From Acidobacteriota bacterium (lineage in GTDB: Bacteria > Acidobacteriota > Polarisedimenticolia > Polarisedimenticolales > Polarisedimenticolaceae), in the NCBI GenBank assembly GCA_011773795.1, contig WVWW01000001.1, positions 15,646 through 55,174 of the forward strand: a stretch of 39,529 bases of DNA. The letters are read 5' to 3'. Positions 1 through 7,956 of this stretch are shown piece by piece; the first letter of the stretch is position 1; every line of letters starts with the position of its first letter. The position numbers and the translations under genes are program-made. The notes under the pieces are model-generated. The model did not search any database. It saw nothing but the letters and a program-made list of their open reading frames with translations, and was not told where the DNA came from.

Positions 1-1
1 G

Positions 2-928
2 AACCGGATCGTCCTGGGCGCCGGTTTCAGTGCGTTCACTGGCCTTGACACGGTCGACGATTCGAGCTTCACGCAAGGTCTCGGCGGTTCGTTCAGCCTG
101 CAGGAGCTCAACGAGACCGGGTACGAGGCGGACTTCGGGTTCCGTCTGTTCAGCGGCGAGAACAAGAGCTGGGATGCGTCGGTCGCCGTCGGCACGGGTA
201 CGACCGAGCTCGACGACTACAGCGACCAGCTGGACGCGACGGGCGCGGTGATTTCGCGCTTCGTGATCAACCGATACGACATCGATGACGTCTACGTTCA
301 GGTTTCCGGCGGTCACAACCGGCAATTCCTCGAGAGCGAAGGCGAAGTGCAGTTTCGCGCCGGCCTTCGTTCGTCGCGTCACGAGCTGTCCAACACCAGC
401 CTGTCGTTCACGGAAGACCTGACGGGGATCACGCCGAACCTCACGCTGCTCGGCCAGTCCCCGGTGACGGACAACGAAGTCTTCGTCTCGGCGGCGACGC
501 TGTTCGTGCGCGGCTGGACGCAGATCTTCGGCGGCGCGCGGTTCTCGATGTCGCAACTCGACGGGTCGACGCAGGTCGATGCGGTCGGAGTGATCGTCAA
601 CGAGTCGATCGATGACAGCGAGCTGCGTCTGGCACTCGTGATGGGACTGCGGCAACCGCTGTGGAACGAGCGCTTCAGCCTGGTCGCACGCGCGCAGGCG
701 GATCTGTCCGATTCGAGCCGGATGACGACCTTCGACACGGCGTCGAGCGGCACCGACGTCACCCAGACGACCACGCAGTACGCGATCGGCATCGAGACCG
801 TGCTCAACAACATGGCCTTCGACGTGGCCTGGCTGTTCGGGACGGATTCCGGCGCCGGCGGCACGACGGCGAACCGGCAGACGATCGACCTCGACCGGCT
901 CGTGATCTCGGCGACCTTCGGTTGGTAG
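2..928 (+). CDS. Outer-membrane beta-barrel protein, 5' truncated
   Basis: The reading frame is open from the left edge, so the N-terminus lies outside the window. About 308 residues are visible. They are rich in alternating hydrophobic/polar stretches with many Asp, Ser, Thr and Gly, as in transmembrane beta-strands. The protein ends in ATFGW, an aromatic last residue typical of the C-terminal sorting signal recognised by the Bam complex. The family is not recognised. The next gene begins six bases after the stop, and the TonB/Exb genes follow, so this is probably the first visible gene of an envelope operon. It could also be the barrel part of a larger secreted or autotransporter-like protein. 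Confidence 0.65.
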   Translation, partial: NRIVLGAGFSAFTGLDTVDDSSFTQGLGGSFSLQELNETGYEADFGFRLFSGENKSWDASVAVGTGTTELDDYSDQLDATGAVISRFVINRYDIDDVYVQVSGGHNRQFLESEGEVQFRAGLRSSRHELSNTSLSFTEDLTGITPNLTLLGQSPVTDNEVFVSAATLFVRGWTQIFGGARFSMSQLDGSTQVDAVGVIVNESIDDSELRLALVMGLRQPLWNERFSLVARAQADLSDSSRMTTFDTASSGTDVTQTTTQYAIGIETVLNNMAFDVAWLFGTDSGAGGTTANRQTIDLDRLVISATFGW

Positions 929-934
929 AGCGTC

Positions 935-1363
935 GTGGAACGTAGGAATACCAAGCTGCTTTGCCTGCTGTCGGCGACAGTCTTCGGCGCGGCACTGGCC
1001 GGTTGCGTCGACACGCGCGGGACACAGAGCGTCGTGCAGGCCGGACCGACGACCCTGCAGGCGGTCCAGGTGAGCGTGTTCACACCGCGCTGTGCCGTCA
1101 GCGGTTGCCATGTCGACGGGGCGCCGTTCGGTCTCGATCTGCGGACCGGGGCCACGGCCGGGAACACCATCATGGTGCCCAGCGCCGAGATGCCGACGCT
1201 GAACCGGGTAACCCCGTTCGATGCGACGAACTCGTACCTCTACATGAAGGTGTCCGGGGACCCGCGAATCCTCGGCGACCCGATGCCGGCGTTTGGCGCG
1301 CCGTTGTCGCCGCAGGAAGTCCAGCTCATCGCGGACTGGATCAACGCGGGAGCCCTGGAATGA
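935..1363 (+). CDS. Lipoprotein with a CX4CH cytochrome-like motif
   Basis: A 142-residue protein starting at GTG. It has a short basic N-terminus, a hydrophobic segment and the lipobox LAGC at about residues 21-24, so it should be a lipoprotein. Near residue 53 is CAVSGCH, a cysteine pair with four residues between them followed by His. This variant of the haem-binding CXXCH is seen in cytochrome-like domains of Planctomycetes and deltaproteobacteria. The C-terminal WINAGAL is also typical of such domains, where it follows a distal Met region; PMPAFG is present. It overlaps tonB by four bases (ATGA). Haem attachment is inferred, not shown. Confidence 0.7.
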   Translation: MERRNTKLLCLLSATVFGAALAGCVDTRGTQSVVQAGPTTLQAVQVSVFTPRCAVSGCHVDGAPFGLDLRTGATAGNTIMVPSAEMPTLNRVTPFDATNSYLYMKVSGDPRILGDPMPAFGAPLSPQEVQLIADWINAGALE

Positions 1364-2349
1364 GCGACGAGTCAACCCGCTCGACGCTGATCGCGAGTCT
1401 CGTGATCCACGCCGTCGCGTTGGTCCTGTTCCTGTTACTCACGACCGTGTTCAAACAACCGGATCCCGGTCCCGAGCCCGTCGAGGTGGTGTTTTACAAA
1501 CCGGGTGAGTACGTCCCGCCGCCGCCTCCACCCGAGCCGGAGCCGGTCACCGCGCCGGAACCCGAGCCGGAGCCGGAATCGGAGATCCGGGTCGCACGGC
1601 GCGAGCCCGAGCCAGAACCCGAACCCGAGCCGGAACCGGCCAAAACGATCGAGGTGGCCACGCTGGAGCCGCCGCCGACTCCCGAGCCGAAACCGGAACC
1701 GGTCAAGCCAGAGCCACGCCGTGAAGTCAAGACGAACCTGCTCAACGCCGCGATCACCAAGCCCGCGACCAAGATCCCGGCGCGCGAGCGCACGACCACG
1801 ACCGGCGCCTTCGGCAACACCGAGCCGGCCGCCGAGGAACCGCCGGCACGCTCGCGTCTCCGCGGTGGTACCCAGGTGGGGAACTTTGCCGTTGATGAGA
1901 AGGCACAACCCCAACGGGTGACCCGTAGACCGGCGATCCGGACGAGCGGGTTCGGTGCAACCGAAGAGGCCCCGGCCCGGCGTGACGAACCGAAGCTACA
2001 GAAGGTAGCTACCGGAGAGTTCGGCAGCACGCAGGCCGCGAAGCGTCCGCGCAGCACGCGCAAGGTACAGACCGAAGCGCCGGACACTCCCGTCGAGGTG
2101 CTGTCCAAGCCGACCCCCGTGTACACCGCCGAGGCGCGGGAGCTTCGCGTCGAGGGCGAGGTGATGCTGCGCGTGACGTTCGTCGCGAGCGGAGAAGTCA
2201 AGGTGCTCGAGGTGGTCGATCCCCTCGGGCACGGCCTCGACGAGGCCGCGATCGACGCGGCCAAACGCATCCGCTTCAAACCCGCACGCCGTGACGGTCG
2301 CCCGGTCGATCACACGACAACCGTACGCATCGTGTTTCAACTCGTCTAA
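1360..2349 (+). CDS. tonB: TonB-family energy transducer
   Basis: A 329-residue periplasm-spanning protein that would couple the ExbB/ExbD proton channel to outer-membrane receptors. Residues about 9-29 form one transmembrane helix. A long Pro/Glu-rich section follows (about 45-125, repeated PEPEPE), as expected for the periplasmic stalk. The C-terminal 85 residues fit the TonB domain, with the YTAEAR, VEGEV, GLDEAAIDAAKRIRFKPA and final beta-strand pattern. Between stalk and domain, a short unit (GAFGNTE, SGFGATE, GEFGSTQ) occurs three times about 40-55 residues apart. The start codon overlaps the preceding stop. exbB and two exbD genes lie 1.7 kb downstream. Confidence 0.92.
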   Translation: MSDESTRSTLIASLVIHAVALVLFLLLTTVFKQPDPGPEPVEVVFYKPGEYVPPPPPPEPEPVTAPEPEPEPESEIRVARREPEPEPEPEPEPAKTIEVATLEPPPTPEPKPEPVKPEPRREVKTNLLNAAITKPATKIPARERTTTTGAFGNTEPAAEEPPARSRLRGGTQVGNFAVDEKAQPQRVTRRPAIRTSGFGATEEAPARRDEPKLQKVATGEFGSTQAAKRPRSTRKVQTEAPDTPVEVLSKPTPVYTAEARELRVEGEVMLRVTFVASGEVKVLEVVDPLGHGLDEAAIDAAKRIRFKPARRDGRPVDHTTTVRIVFQLV

Positions 2350-2371
2350 CCGACGGAAAAACGAGGGACCC

Positions 2372-4024
2372 ATGAGACGCGCTTCAATTCACATCTCGGT
2401 ACTCCCGGCGCTGCTGTTGCTGTGCCTCGGGACGCCGCCAACAACGGCTCAGGAGAGCTCCAGGTTGGATCAGGTGCTCGATCGAGTCTTCGCCCAGGAG
2501 CAGGGCATGCTCGAACGGCTGATGGACCACCACCCGCTGGTCGAGACCTACCTGCAGTCGGTCAAACCGAACGGTGTCGAGGGGCTGACGCCGATCAGCG
2601 ACCGCTACTTCCTGGGTCGGCTTCAGCGCTTCGACAAGAAAAAGAAGAGCGGGGAGCAGTTGGTCGACCTGTACCACTACTCGGTCACGGCCAATCCCGA
2701 CGGCTTTGCCCGCATGTTGACACTCGACGCCGCCGACTTCCAGCGCAAGAATTACGACGTCCGTTTCGTGCGCCGGGAATTCCTCGGCGAGATCCGCACG
2801 TTCGTCTTCGACGTGGTACCGAAGACGGTCAAAGGTGCCAAGCCGGGCCGTTTCAGCGGCCGCATCTGGGTCGAGGACCGCGATTACCACATCGTTCGGT
2901 ACAACGGCGTGTACGGATCGATCTTTCGCACCAACCTGCACTTCGACAGCTGGCGAGTCAACGTCGAGCCGGGCGTCTGGCTGCCGGCCTACGTCTATAC
3001 CGAGGAGCCGGATCGTCCCGGAGGCGATCCCAAGATCAAGCACATGGGCCAGACCCGTATCTGGGGTTACGACGTCGGTGAACAGCGCTTCGACCAGGAG
3101 TTCGCCAAGGTTCTGATCGATGCCCCGTTGACCAGCGACGAGAGCGAGCAACCCGGACAGATCTCCCCGGTGGAGAGCTTCCGTGCGTGGGAGCGGGAAG
3201 CCGAGAACAACGTCCTGCGCCGCCTGACCCGCGCCGGGATGCTGGCCCCCGAGGGCGGCATCACGGAGGTACTCGAGACCGTCGTGGCGAACCTCGAGGT
3301 CACCAACGAGCTCGACATCTACCCGCCCGTGCGTTGTCGCGTCCTGCTGACGACTCCGCTCGAGTCATTCACCGCGGGTCACACCATCGTCGTGAGTCGC
3401 GGGCTCATCGACGTGCTCCCGGACGAGGGTGCGCTGGCGTTGGTCCTGGCTCGCGAACTGGCGCACATCGTCAGCGGGCACCGCGTGGACACCAAGTACG
3501 CCTTCAGCGACCAGATGCTCGTCGCCGACAAGGAAGTTCTCGAACTCTTTTCCTTCGCTCACGACGAGGCGCAAGAGCGGCAAGCCGATCTCAGGGCGAT
3601 CGAGTTGCTGCAGAACTCGCCTTACAAGGATCAGCTCGCGGGCGCGGGTTTGTTCCTCAAGACGCTCGCCGATCGCAGCAACCGGTTGACCACGCTGAAC
3701 GAGCCGCATTTCGGCAACCGCGTCGCGACGCGCGACCAGCTCTCGCGCCTGCAACCGATCCTGGATGCCGCGCCCGAAATCGACGCCACGGCGCTGGACC
3801 AGATCGCCGCGTTGCCGCTGGGCGGCCGCGTCAAGGTCGATCCGTGGAGCGCGAAGACCGAGCTGATGAAGACCGGCAGCGTCGCGCCGATGTCGGCGCG
3901 TGAGAAGCTGCCGTTCCAGATCACACCGCTGATGCCGTACCTGATCCGGCACCGCGGAACCGCCGCGACCGCTACGGTCACGACCACGAACAACACTGAA
4001 CCGCTCAACGCGGAAGCCCGTTAG
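2372..4024 (+). CDS. M48-like metallopeptidase homologue with altered zinc motif (REXXH)
   Basis: A 550-residue exported protein; the ATG at 2372 is chosen because it has a GAGG ribosome site and begins a clear signal peptide (ALLLLCLGTPPTTAQ). Residues about 30-270 resemble an envelope domain of LolA-like beta-sheet type (pattern FSGRIWVEDRDYHIVRYNG). The C-terminal half carries M48 landmarks: RELAHIVSGH at 361-370 and EXXXD at 402-406. The first zinc-binding His of HEXXH is Arg361 (codon CGC), so a catalytic zinc site is probably incomplete. It lies between tonB and exbB, suggesting an envelope role linked to that system. A pseudopeptidase, chaperone or scaffold role is possible. Confidence 0.75.
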   Translation: MRRASIHISVLPALLLLCLGTPPTTAQESSRLDQVLDRVFAQEQGMLERLMDHHPLVETYLQSVKPNGVEGLTPISDRYFLGRLQRFDKKKKSGEQLVDLYHYSVTANPDGFARMLTLDAADFQRKNYDVRFVRREFLGEIRTFVFDVVPKTVKGAKPGRFSGRIWVEDRDYHIVRYNGVYGSIFRTNLHFDSWRVNVEPGVWLPAYVYTEEPDRPGGDPKIKHMGQTRIWGYDVGEQRFDQEFAKVLIDAPLTSDESEQPGQISPVESFRAWEREAENNVLRRLTRAGMLAPEGGITEVLETVVANLEVTNELDIYPPVRCRVLLTTPLESFTAGHTIVVSRGLIDVLPDEGALALVLARELAHIVSGHRVDTKYAFSDQMLVADKEVLELFSFAHDEAQERQADLRAIELLQNSPYKDQLAGAGLFLKTLADRSNRLTTLNEPHFGNRVATRDQLSRLQPILDAAPEIDATALDQIAALPLGGRVKVDPWSAKTELMKTGSVAPMSAREKLPFQITPLMPYLIRHRGTAATATVTTTNNTEPLNAEAR

Positions 4025-4036
4025 AAGGAGCCCGTC

Positions 4037-4699
4037 ATGGATTTCGGAAACATGCTCGGCAGCATGGGGGTCATCGGCTTTGCCGTGATGGCCTGCCTCG
4101 CGGCGCTGTCGGTTTACTCGGTCTCGGTAATCCTCGCGAAGTTCCGGCGCTTCAAGCTCGCCGCGAACGAATCGCACGCGTTCGTCGAGCACTTCTCGGG
4201 GTTGCTGAGGGCGGGAAAATTCAACGACGCCGCCCAATCGGCTCAACAGCACAATCGATCGCACGTCGCACGGGTGGTTTGCGCCGGCGTCGAGGAGTTG
4301 AAAGATAACTCGACCAACGACCCCGACACGCGCGTCGAGATGGTCAGCCGCGCGCTCGAGCGCTGCTCCACGAAGACGCTGTCCGAGATGCGCAACGGGC
4401 TGGGCGCGCTGGCGACGATCGGATCGACCGCACCGTTCATCGGGCTGTTCGGGACGGTCATCGGCATCGTCCACGCCTTCCAAGGCATCGCCTCGACCGG
4501 ATCGGGCGGCGTGGCCGCCGTCTCCGGAGGGATCGCGGAGGCACTCATCGCCACCGCGCTGGGCATCTTCGTGGCGATTCCCGCCGTGATGGCGTTCAAC
4601 TACTTCGTCGGTCGTCTCGAGTCGTTCCACATCGAGATCCAGACGACGTCCGCCGAGTTCATCGACTTCCTGCAGAAGCGAGCCCATGCAACCCGATAA
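4037..4699 (+). CDS. exbB: ExbB/TolQ/MotA-type proton channel protein
   Basis: A 220-residue inner-membrane protein. An N-terminal helix (about 10-33) is followed by a cytoplasmic section and two helices (about 130-155 and 170-195). The TIGSTAPFIGLFGTVIGIVHAF segment and the ALIATALGIFVAIPAVMAFNYF segment are the classic MotA/TolQ/ExbB channel helices. A strong AAGGAG ribosome site precedes the ATG. The gene overlaps the first exbD by 14 bases. Together with ExbD it should convert proton-motive force into movement of TonB. TolQ is the alternative, but the presence of TonB and the absence of other tol-pal genes favour ExbB. Confidence 0.93.
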   Translation: MDFGNMLGSMGVIGFAVMACLAALSVYSVSVILAKFRRFKLAANESHAFVEHFSGLLRAGKFNDAAQSAQQHNRSHVARVVCAGVEELKDNSTNDPDTRVEMVSRALERCSTKTLSEMRNGLGALATIGSTAPFIGLFGTVIGIVHAFQGIASTGSGGVAAVSGGIAEALIATALGIFVAIPAVMAFNYFVGRLESFHIEIQTTSAEFIDFLQKRAHATR

Positions 4700-5093
4700 G
4701 CAGCCCAAGCTGAACTCGTCCATCAACGTGACGCCGTTGGTCGACGTCGTGCTGGTGCTGCTGATCATCTTCATGGTGATCGCACCGCAGCTCAACCTCG
4801 ACCAGGCGATCACGTTACCGAAGACTCAACGCCCTCCGGACAAACCGCAGAACAACACGCAGATCGTGGTCTCGATCACGGCCGACGGTCAACTTCACGT
4901 CGACGACACCCCGGTCGCGCGCGAGCAGCTCCCGGACGAACTGCTGGCGCGGGCCGCCGCCATCGGCGAGGCGCAGGTCGTGATCAAGGGTGATGCCCGG
5001 CTGAGCTTCGGCCACGTACAGAAGACGATGTTCGAGATCGAGGCCGCCGGCTTCAAGGACGTCGGCCTGATCGCGCGTCAGAGCGAGGGTTGA
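4686..5093 (+). CDS. exbD: ExbD/TolR biopolymer transport protein (first copy)
   Basis: A 135-residue protein with a short cytoplasmic N-terminus, one transmembrane helix (about 17-40) and a periplasmic domain. INVTPLVDVVLVLLIIFMV contains the membrane Asp needed for proton flow in ExbD/TolR. The periplasmic part ends with the usual VVIKGDARLSFGHVQ and GLIAR pattern. It starts inside the end of exbB and is followed by a second exbD after one base. Two ExbD copies are common in organisms with specialised TonB systems and may form mixed dimers. Confidence 0.92.
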   Translation: MQPDKQPKLNSSINVTPLVDVVLVLLIIFMVIAPQLNLDQAITLPKTQRPPDKPQNNTQIVVSITADGQLHVDDTPVAREQLPDELLARAAAIGEAQVVIKGDARLSFGHVQKTMFEIEAAGFKDVGLIARQSEG

Positions 5094-5094
5094 T

Positions 5095-5562
<468 letters not shown>

Positions 5563-5589
5563 CGACGTCGCGCCGACCTTCGGCCCGGC

Positions 5590-5817
5590 TCAATCGACGG
5601 AGCGGGAGAAGCGGTCCTGATCCTGTGGTGGCGCTTCCGTTGCGGACTCTTCGTCTGCCCAGTACCAGACCGTCACGGTCCCGTCGCCACCGGAGTTGGC
5701 GTGGGAAACATTGATCAGCCGGTCGGGTCCGACCTGCTGCGCGAACTCCGCGGCCTGGGTGAACAGGTCGTCCCAGCTCGCCAGCAGCCCTCGAAAGAGC
5801 TTGTACTTGACTTGCAT
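5590..5817 (-). CDS. Small conserved hypothetical protein
   Basis: A 75-residue soluble protein starting MQVKYKLFRG. This ATG is preferred over an in-frame start 63 bases upstream because GGGAG lies about eight bases before it. The core has LLASWDDLFTQAAEFAQQVGP followed by a VTVWYW strand, an alternating alpha/beta pattern without signal peptide, membrane helix or cysteine. The family is recalled as a conserved protein of unknown function; no activity is proposed. It diverges from the radical SAM gene and shares a 121-base promoter gap that contains an inverted repeat. Confidence 0.6.
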   Translation of the reverse strand: MQVKYKLFRGLLASWDDLFTQAAEFAQQVGPDRLINVSHANSGGDGTVTVWYWADEESATEAPPQDQDRFSRSVD

Positions 5818-5881
5818 GCTCGCACTCCCGGGAAACACTGCCGGTCGTCCCTGATAAACGCGTCTTTGCCACGTATTCATT

Positions 5882-5908
5882 GCGGTATGGGGAATCCACT
5901 ATTACCGC
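5882..5908. repeat. Inverted repeat in divergent promoter region, possible operator
   Basis: GCGGTA and TACCGC form a perfect 6-bp inverted repeat flanking TGGGGAATCCACT. The inner GGGAATCCAC matches the element before the PAS-LuxR gene at 26337. It lies between the divergent starts at 5817 (-) and 5939 (+), so it could regulate either gene. The function is inferred. Confidence 0.4.
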
Positions 5909-5938
5909 GGAGACAAGGCGGGCCGTAACATTTCGACC

Positions 5939-7231
5939 GTGATCGACGACCCCGCACGCAACCCGGGCTTGCTCAAGCTCGACCTCTACTGCAAGGGCAT
6001 GCAACTCGACGAATCCTGTTTTGTCGAGGATGACGGCGGACGCCCGATCATGCGCACGCGCGCGGGTCTCGGTTCCGGGCTCGAGCTGATCCTGCCCGAC
6101 GGGTTGTGGACCAACGTTCCCGTGACCGAGCCGTTTGCCAAGCGCTCACCCTACACGCTCAAGAAGAACAGGGGCGCCTACGAGATTTACCTCGACGGAA
6201 AACTCGCCGCTCGCGTGGGTTTGTCGCCGCAACCCGTCTGGTACGACTGGAAGACCAGCCAGGGGCGCGCGATGCGCCGCGTCGGGACACTGCAGGGGAC
6301 CTACCTGGGGATCTACCCTGCGCGGGTTTGCGAGTACTGGCTCGAATACCCCGGGCATCCACACAAGGACAACTGCAAGTTTTGCTCGGTCGGGTTGAAT
6401 CTCGGCAAGGACGACGGGGACGAGAAGACCGTGCAGGAAGTCGTCGAGGTCGCGATCGCGGCGTGGCGCGAGAGCGGCGTGACCTACGTCGACTTCAACA
6501 CCGGTCACTACGACGGCGACACGTTCATCGACATCCTCGAGCCGTACATCCGGCGAGTCAAGGAAGAGACCGGCGTGCTGATCGGCGTGCAGACACCTCC
6601 GCACCCCGACCTGGCGCGCTACGACCGACTCAAAGAGATGGGCGTGAACCGCGTCTCGTTCTGCTTCGAGATCTTCGACCGCAAGCGCTTCGAGGAGATC
6701 TGTCCGGGGAAGCATCGGCAGTACGGGTTGAACACCTACCTCAACGCGGTCGAGTACTGCGCCAGGCTGGCCCAGAAGAACACGATCATGGACGAGCCGT
6801 GGGTCTCGAACGGTGAGATCATCGCCGGCCTGGAGGACCCGCAAAGCTCGATCGATGCGATCGAGTGGATCACCGAACAGGGTGCGATCCCGACCGTATG
6901 CGTGTTCCGTCCGCTGCTGGGGACCGACCTGGCCTCGGCCGAGCCGCCGCGTACCGAGGACATGGTGCCGGTCTTCCGGCGGTTGTATGAAGCGTGTATG
7001 GAGCACGACCTGCCGATCGGCTTGGCTCCCAACATCAACGTGAGCCTCGTGATGCTCCCCGAGGAAGGGCGTTACCTGCTGGACGATGCCGCCAAGTACC
7101 GCTCGAAGGAATTCAAGCTCGCGGTCAAGAAGAAGCTCTTTCGGACGAAGTTTCTCACCGCGCAGAAGCGGCTACGCGACAGACGGCACAACGTGCATGC
7201 CGAGCGCTACCCGACCGCAGTCACTCACTGA
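5939..7231 (+). CDS. Radical SAM protein with CX14CX2C cluster motif
   Basis: A 430-residue cytoplasmic protein starting at GTG. The first about 125 residues form a domain of unrecognised type. Cys131, Cys146 and Cys149 (spacing CX14CX2C, ending DNCKFC) should bind the [4Fe-4S] cluster that cleaves S-adenosylmethionine. TIM-barrel landmarks follow: VTYVDFNTGHYDG, GVLIGVQTPPHPDL, VNRVSFCFEIFD and the SNGEIIAGLED/VCVFRPLLGTDL region. Canonical members have CX3CX2C, so 11 extra residues lie between the first two ligands. The substrate is unknown. Its 3' end overlaps the convergent TauE-family gene by seven bases. Confidence 0.8.
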   Translation: MIDDPARNPGLLKLDLYCKGMQLDESCFVEDDGGRPIMRTRAGLGSGLELILPDGLWTNVPVTEPFAKRSPYTLKKNRGAYEIYLDGKLAARVGLSPQPVWYDWKTSQGRAMRRVGTLQGTYLGIYPARVCEYWLEYPGHPHKDNCKFCSVGLNLGKDDGDEKTVQEVVEVAIAAWRESGVTYVDFNTGHYDGDTFIDILEPYIRRVKEETGVLIGVQTPPHPDLARYDRLKEMGVNRVSFCFEIFDRKRFEEICPGKHRQYGLNTYLNAVEYCARLAQKNTIMDEPWVSNGEIIAGLEDPQSSIDAIEWITEQGAIPTVCVFRPLLGTDLASAEPPRTEDMVPVFRRLYEACMEHDLPIGLAPNINVSLVMLPEEGRYLLDDAAKYRSKEFKLAVKKKLFRTKFLTAQKRLRDRRHNVHAERYPTAVTH

Positions 7232-7956
7232 GACTCGTGGAAAGACGCGTGCTCGTGAGGGACGGAGTGCGCGTCGTGCGCACCGGGTTCCCCCGGGATC
7301 GCGCGCCCGAGCATCCAGATGCCGGCGAGGATCAGCGCGATCGCGGCGAGGGTGCGCCCGTGGCGGCGCAGACGCGTGGCAAGAAGTCGGTCGATCACGA
7401 CCACCCCGGAAAGCGCGGGCAACGTACCGAGACCAAAAGCGAGCATCCCCGCCGCCGAGAGCAGCGGGTTCCCCAGCGCCGCCGCGGGAACCAGCGCCAT
7501 CCAGACCATGCCGCAGGGCGTCAATCCCATGACGGCGCCGACCAGGACACGCGCCGCGAAACCGCGCTGACCGCCCAGCCCGCCCACGGCCGTCAGGCGA
7601 CGCAGCAGGCCCCCCAGCGCGGCGCCGAGTCGTTGCTCGAGGCGCGAGCGGGCACGCCTCATGACTAGAAGACCGTTGACGATGACGACGCCGCCGAGGG
7701 CAAATGCGAACGCCCGTCGCCCGCCCCAGGCGAGCTCCAAGCGGCGGCCGAAACTCCCCGCGATCAGTCCCAGCAGCGCGTAGGTCCAGAGCCTTCCGAG
7801 ATGATAGGCGAGGGCATCCGTCGAGAACGAACGTCCCGTCGGCAGGCTGCGCGACAGCCCGAGCAGGATCGGACCACACATCCCGACGCAGTGGAGGCTT
7901 CCGGCAAGACCGGTCAACGCGAGCGCGCCGAACAGGGGCAACGCGGCATCGTTCAT
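7225..7956 (-). CDS. TauE/SafE (DsbD_2-like) membrane protein, probable cbb3 oxidase maturation
   Basis: A 243-residue inner-membrane protein with about six helices. SLHCVGMCGP at about residues 20-29 and a second GAVMGLTPCGMVW motif are hallmarks of the cysteine-containing family often found beside ccoI/fixI and linked to copper delivery or cytochrome assembly. The C-terminus is His-rich (HDAHSVPHEHASFHESQ), which suggests metal binding. It starts within the stop of the P-type ATPase gene (ATGA overlap) and is the last gene of the cbb3 operon. A CcoS gene, common at this place, is not seen. Confidence 0.8.
   Translation of the reverse strand: MNDAALPLFGALALTGLAGSLHCVGMCGPILLGLSRSLPTGRSFSTDALAYHLGRLWTYALLGLIAGSFGRRLELAWGGRRAFAFALGGVVIVNGLLVMRRARSRLEQRLGAALGGLLRRLTAVGGLGGQRGFAARVLVGAVMGLTPCGMVWMALVPAAALGNPLLSAAGMLAFGLGTLPALSGVVVIDRLLATRLRRHGRTLAAIALILAGIWMLGRAIPGEPGAHDAHSVPHEHASFHESQ

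Noticed and set aside
3365..4813. Long minus-strand open frame opposite the M48-like and exbB genes
   Set aside because: Codon and residue composition (Arg, Asp, Gly and Val rich, no domain) is typical of antisense shadow frames in GC-rich DNA. The plus strand has clear family matches.
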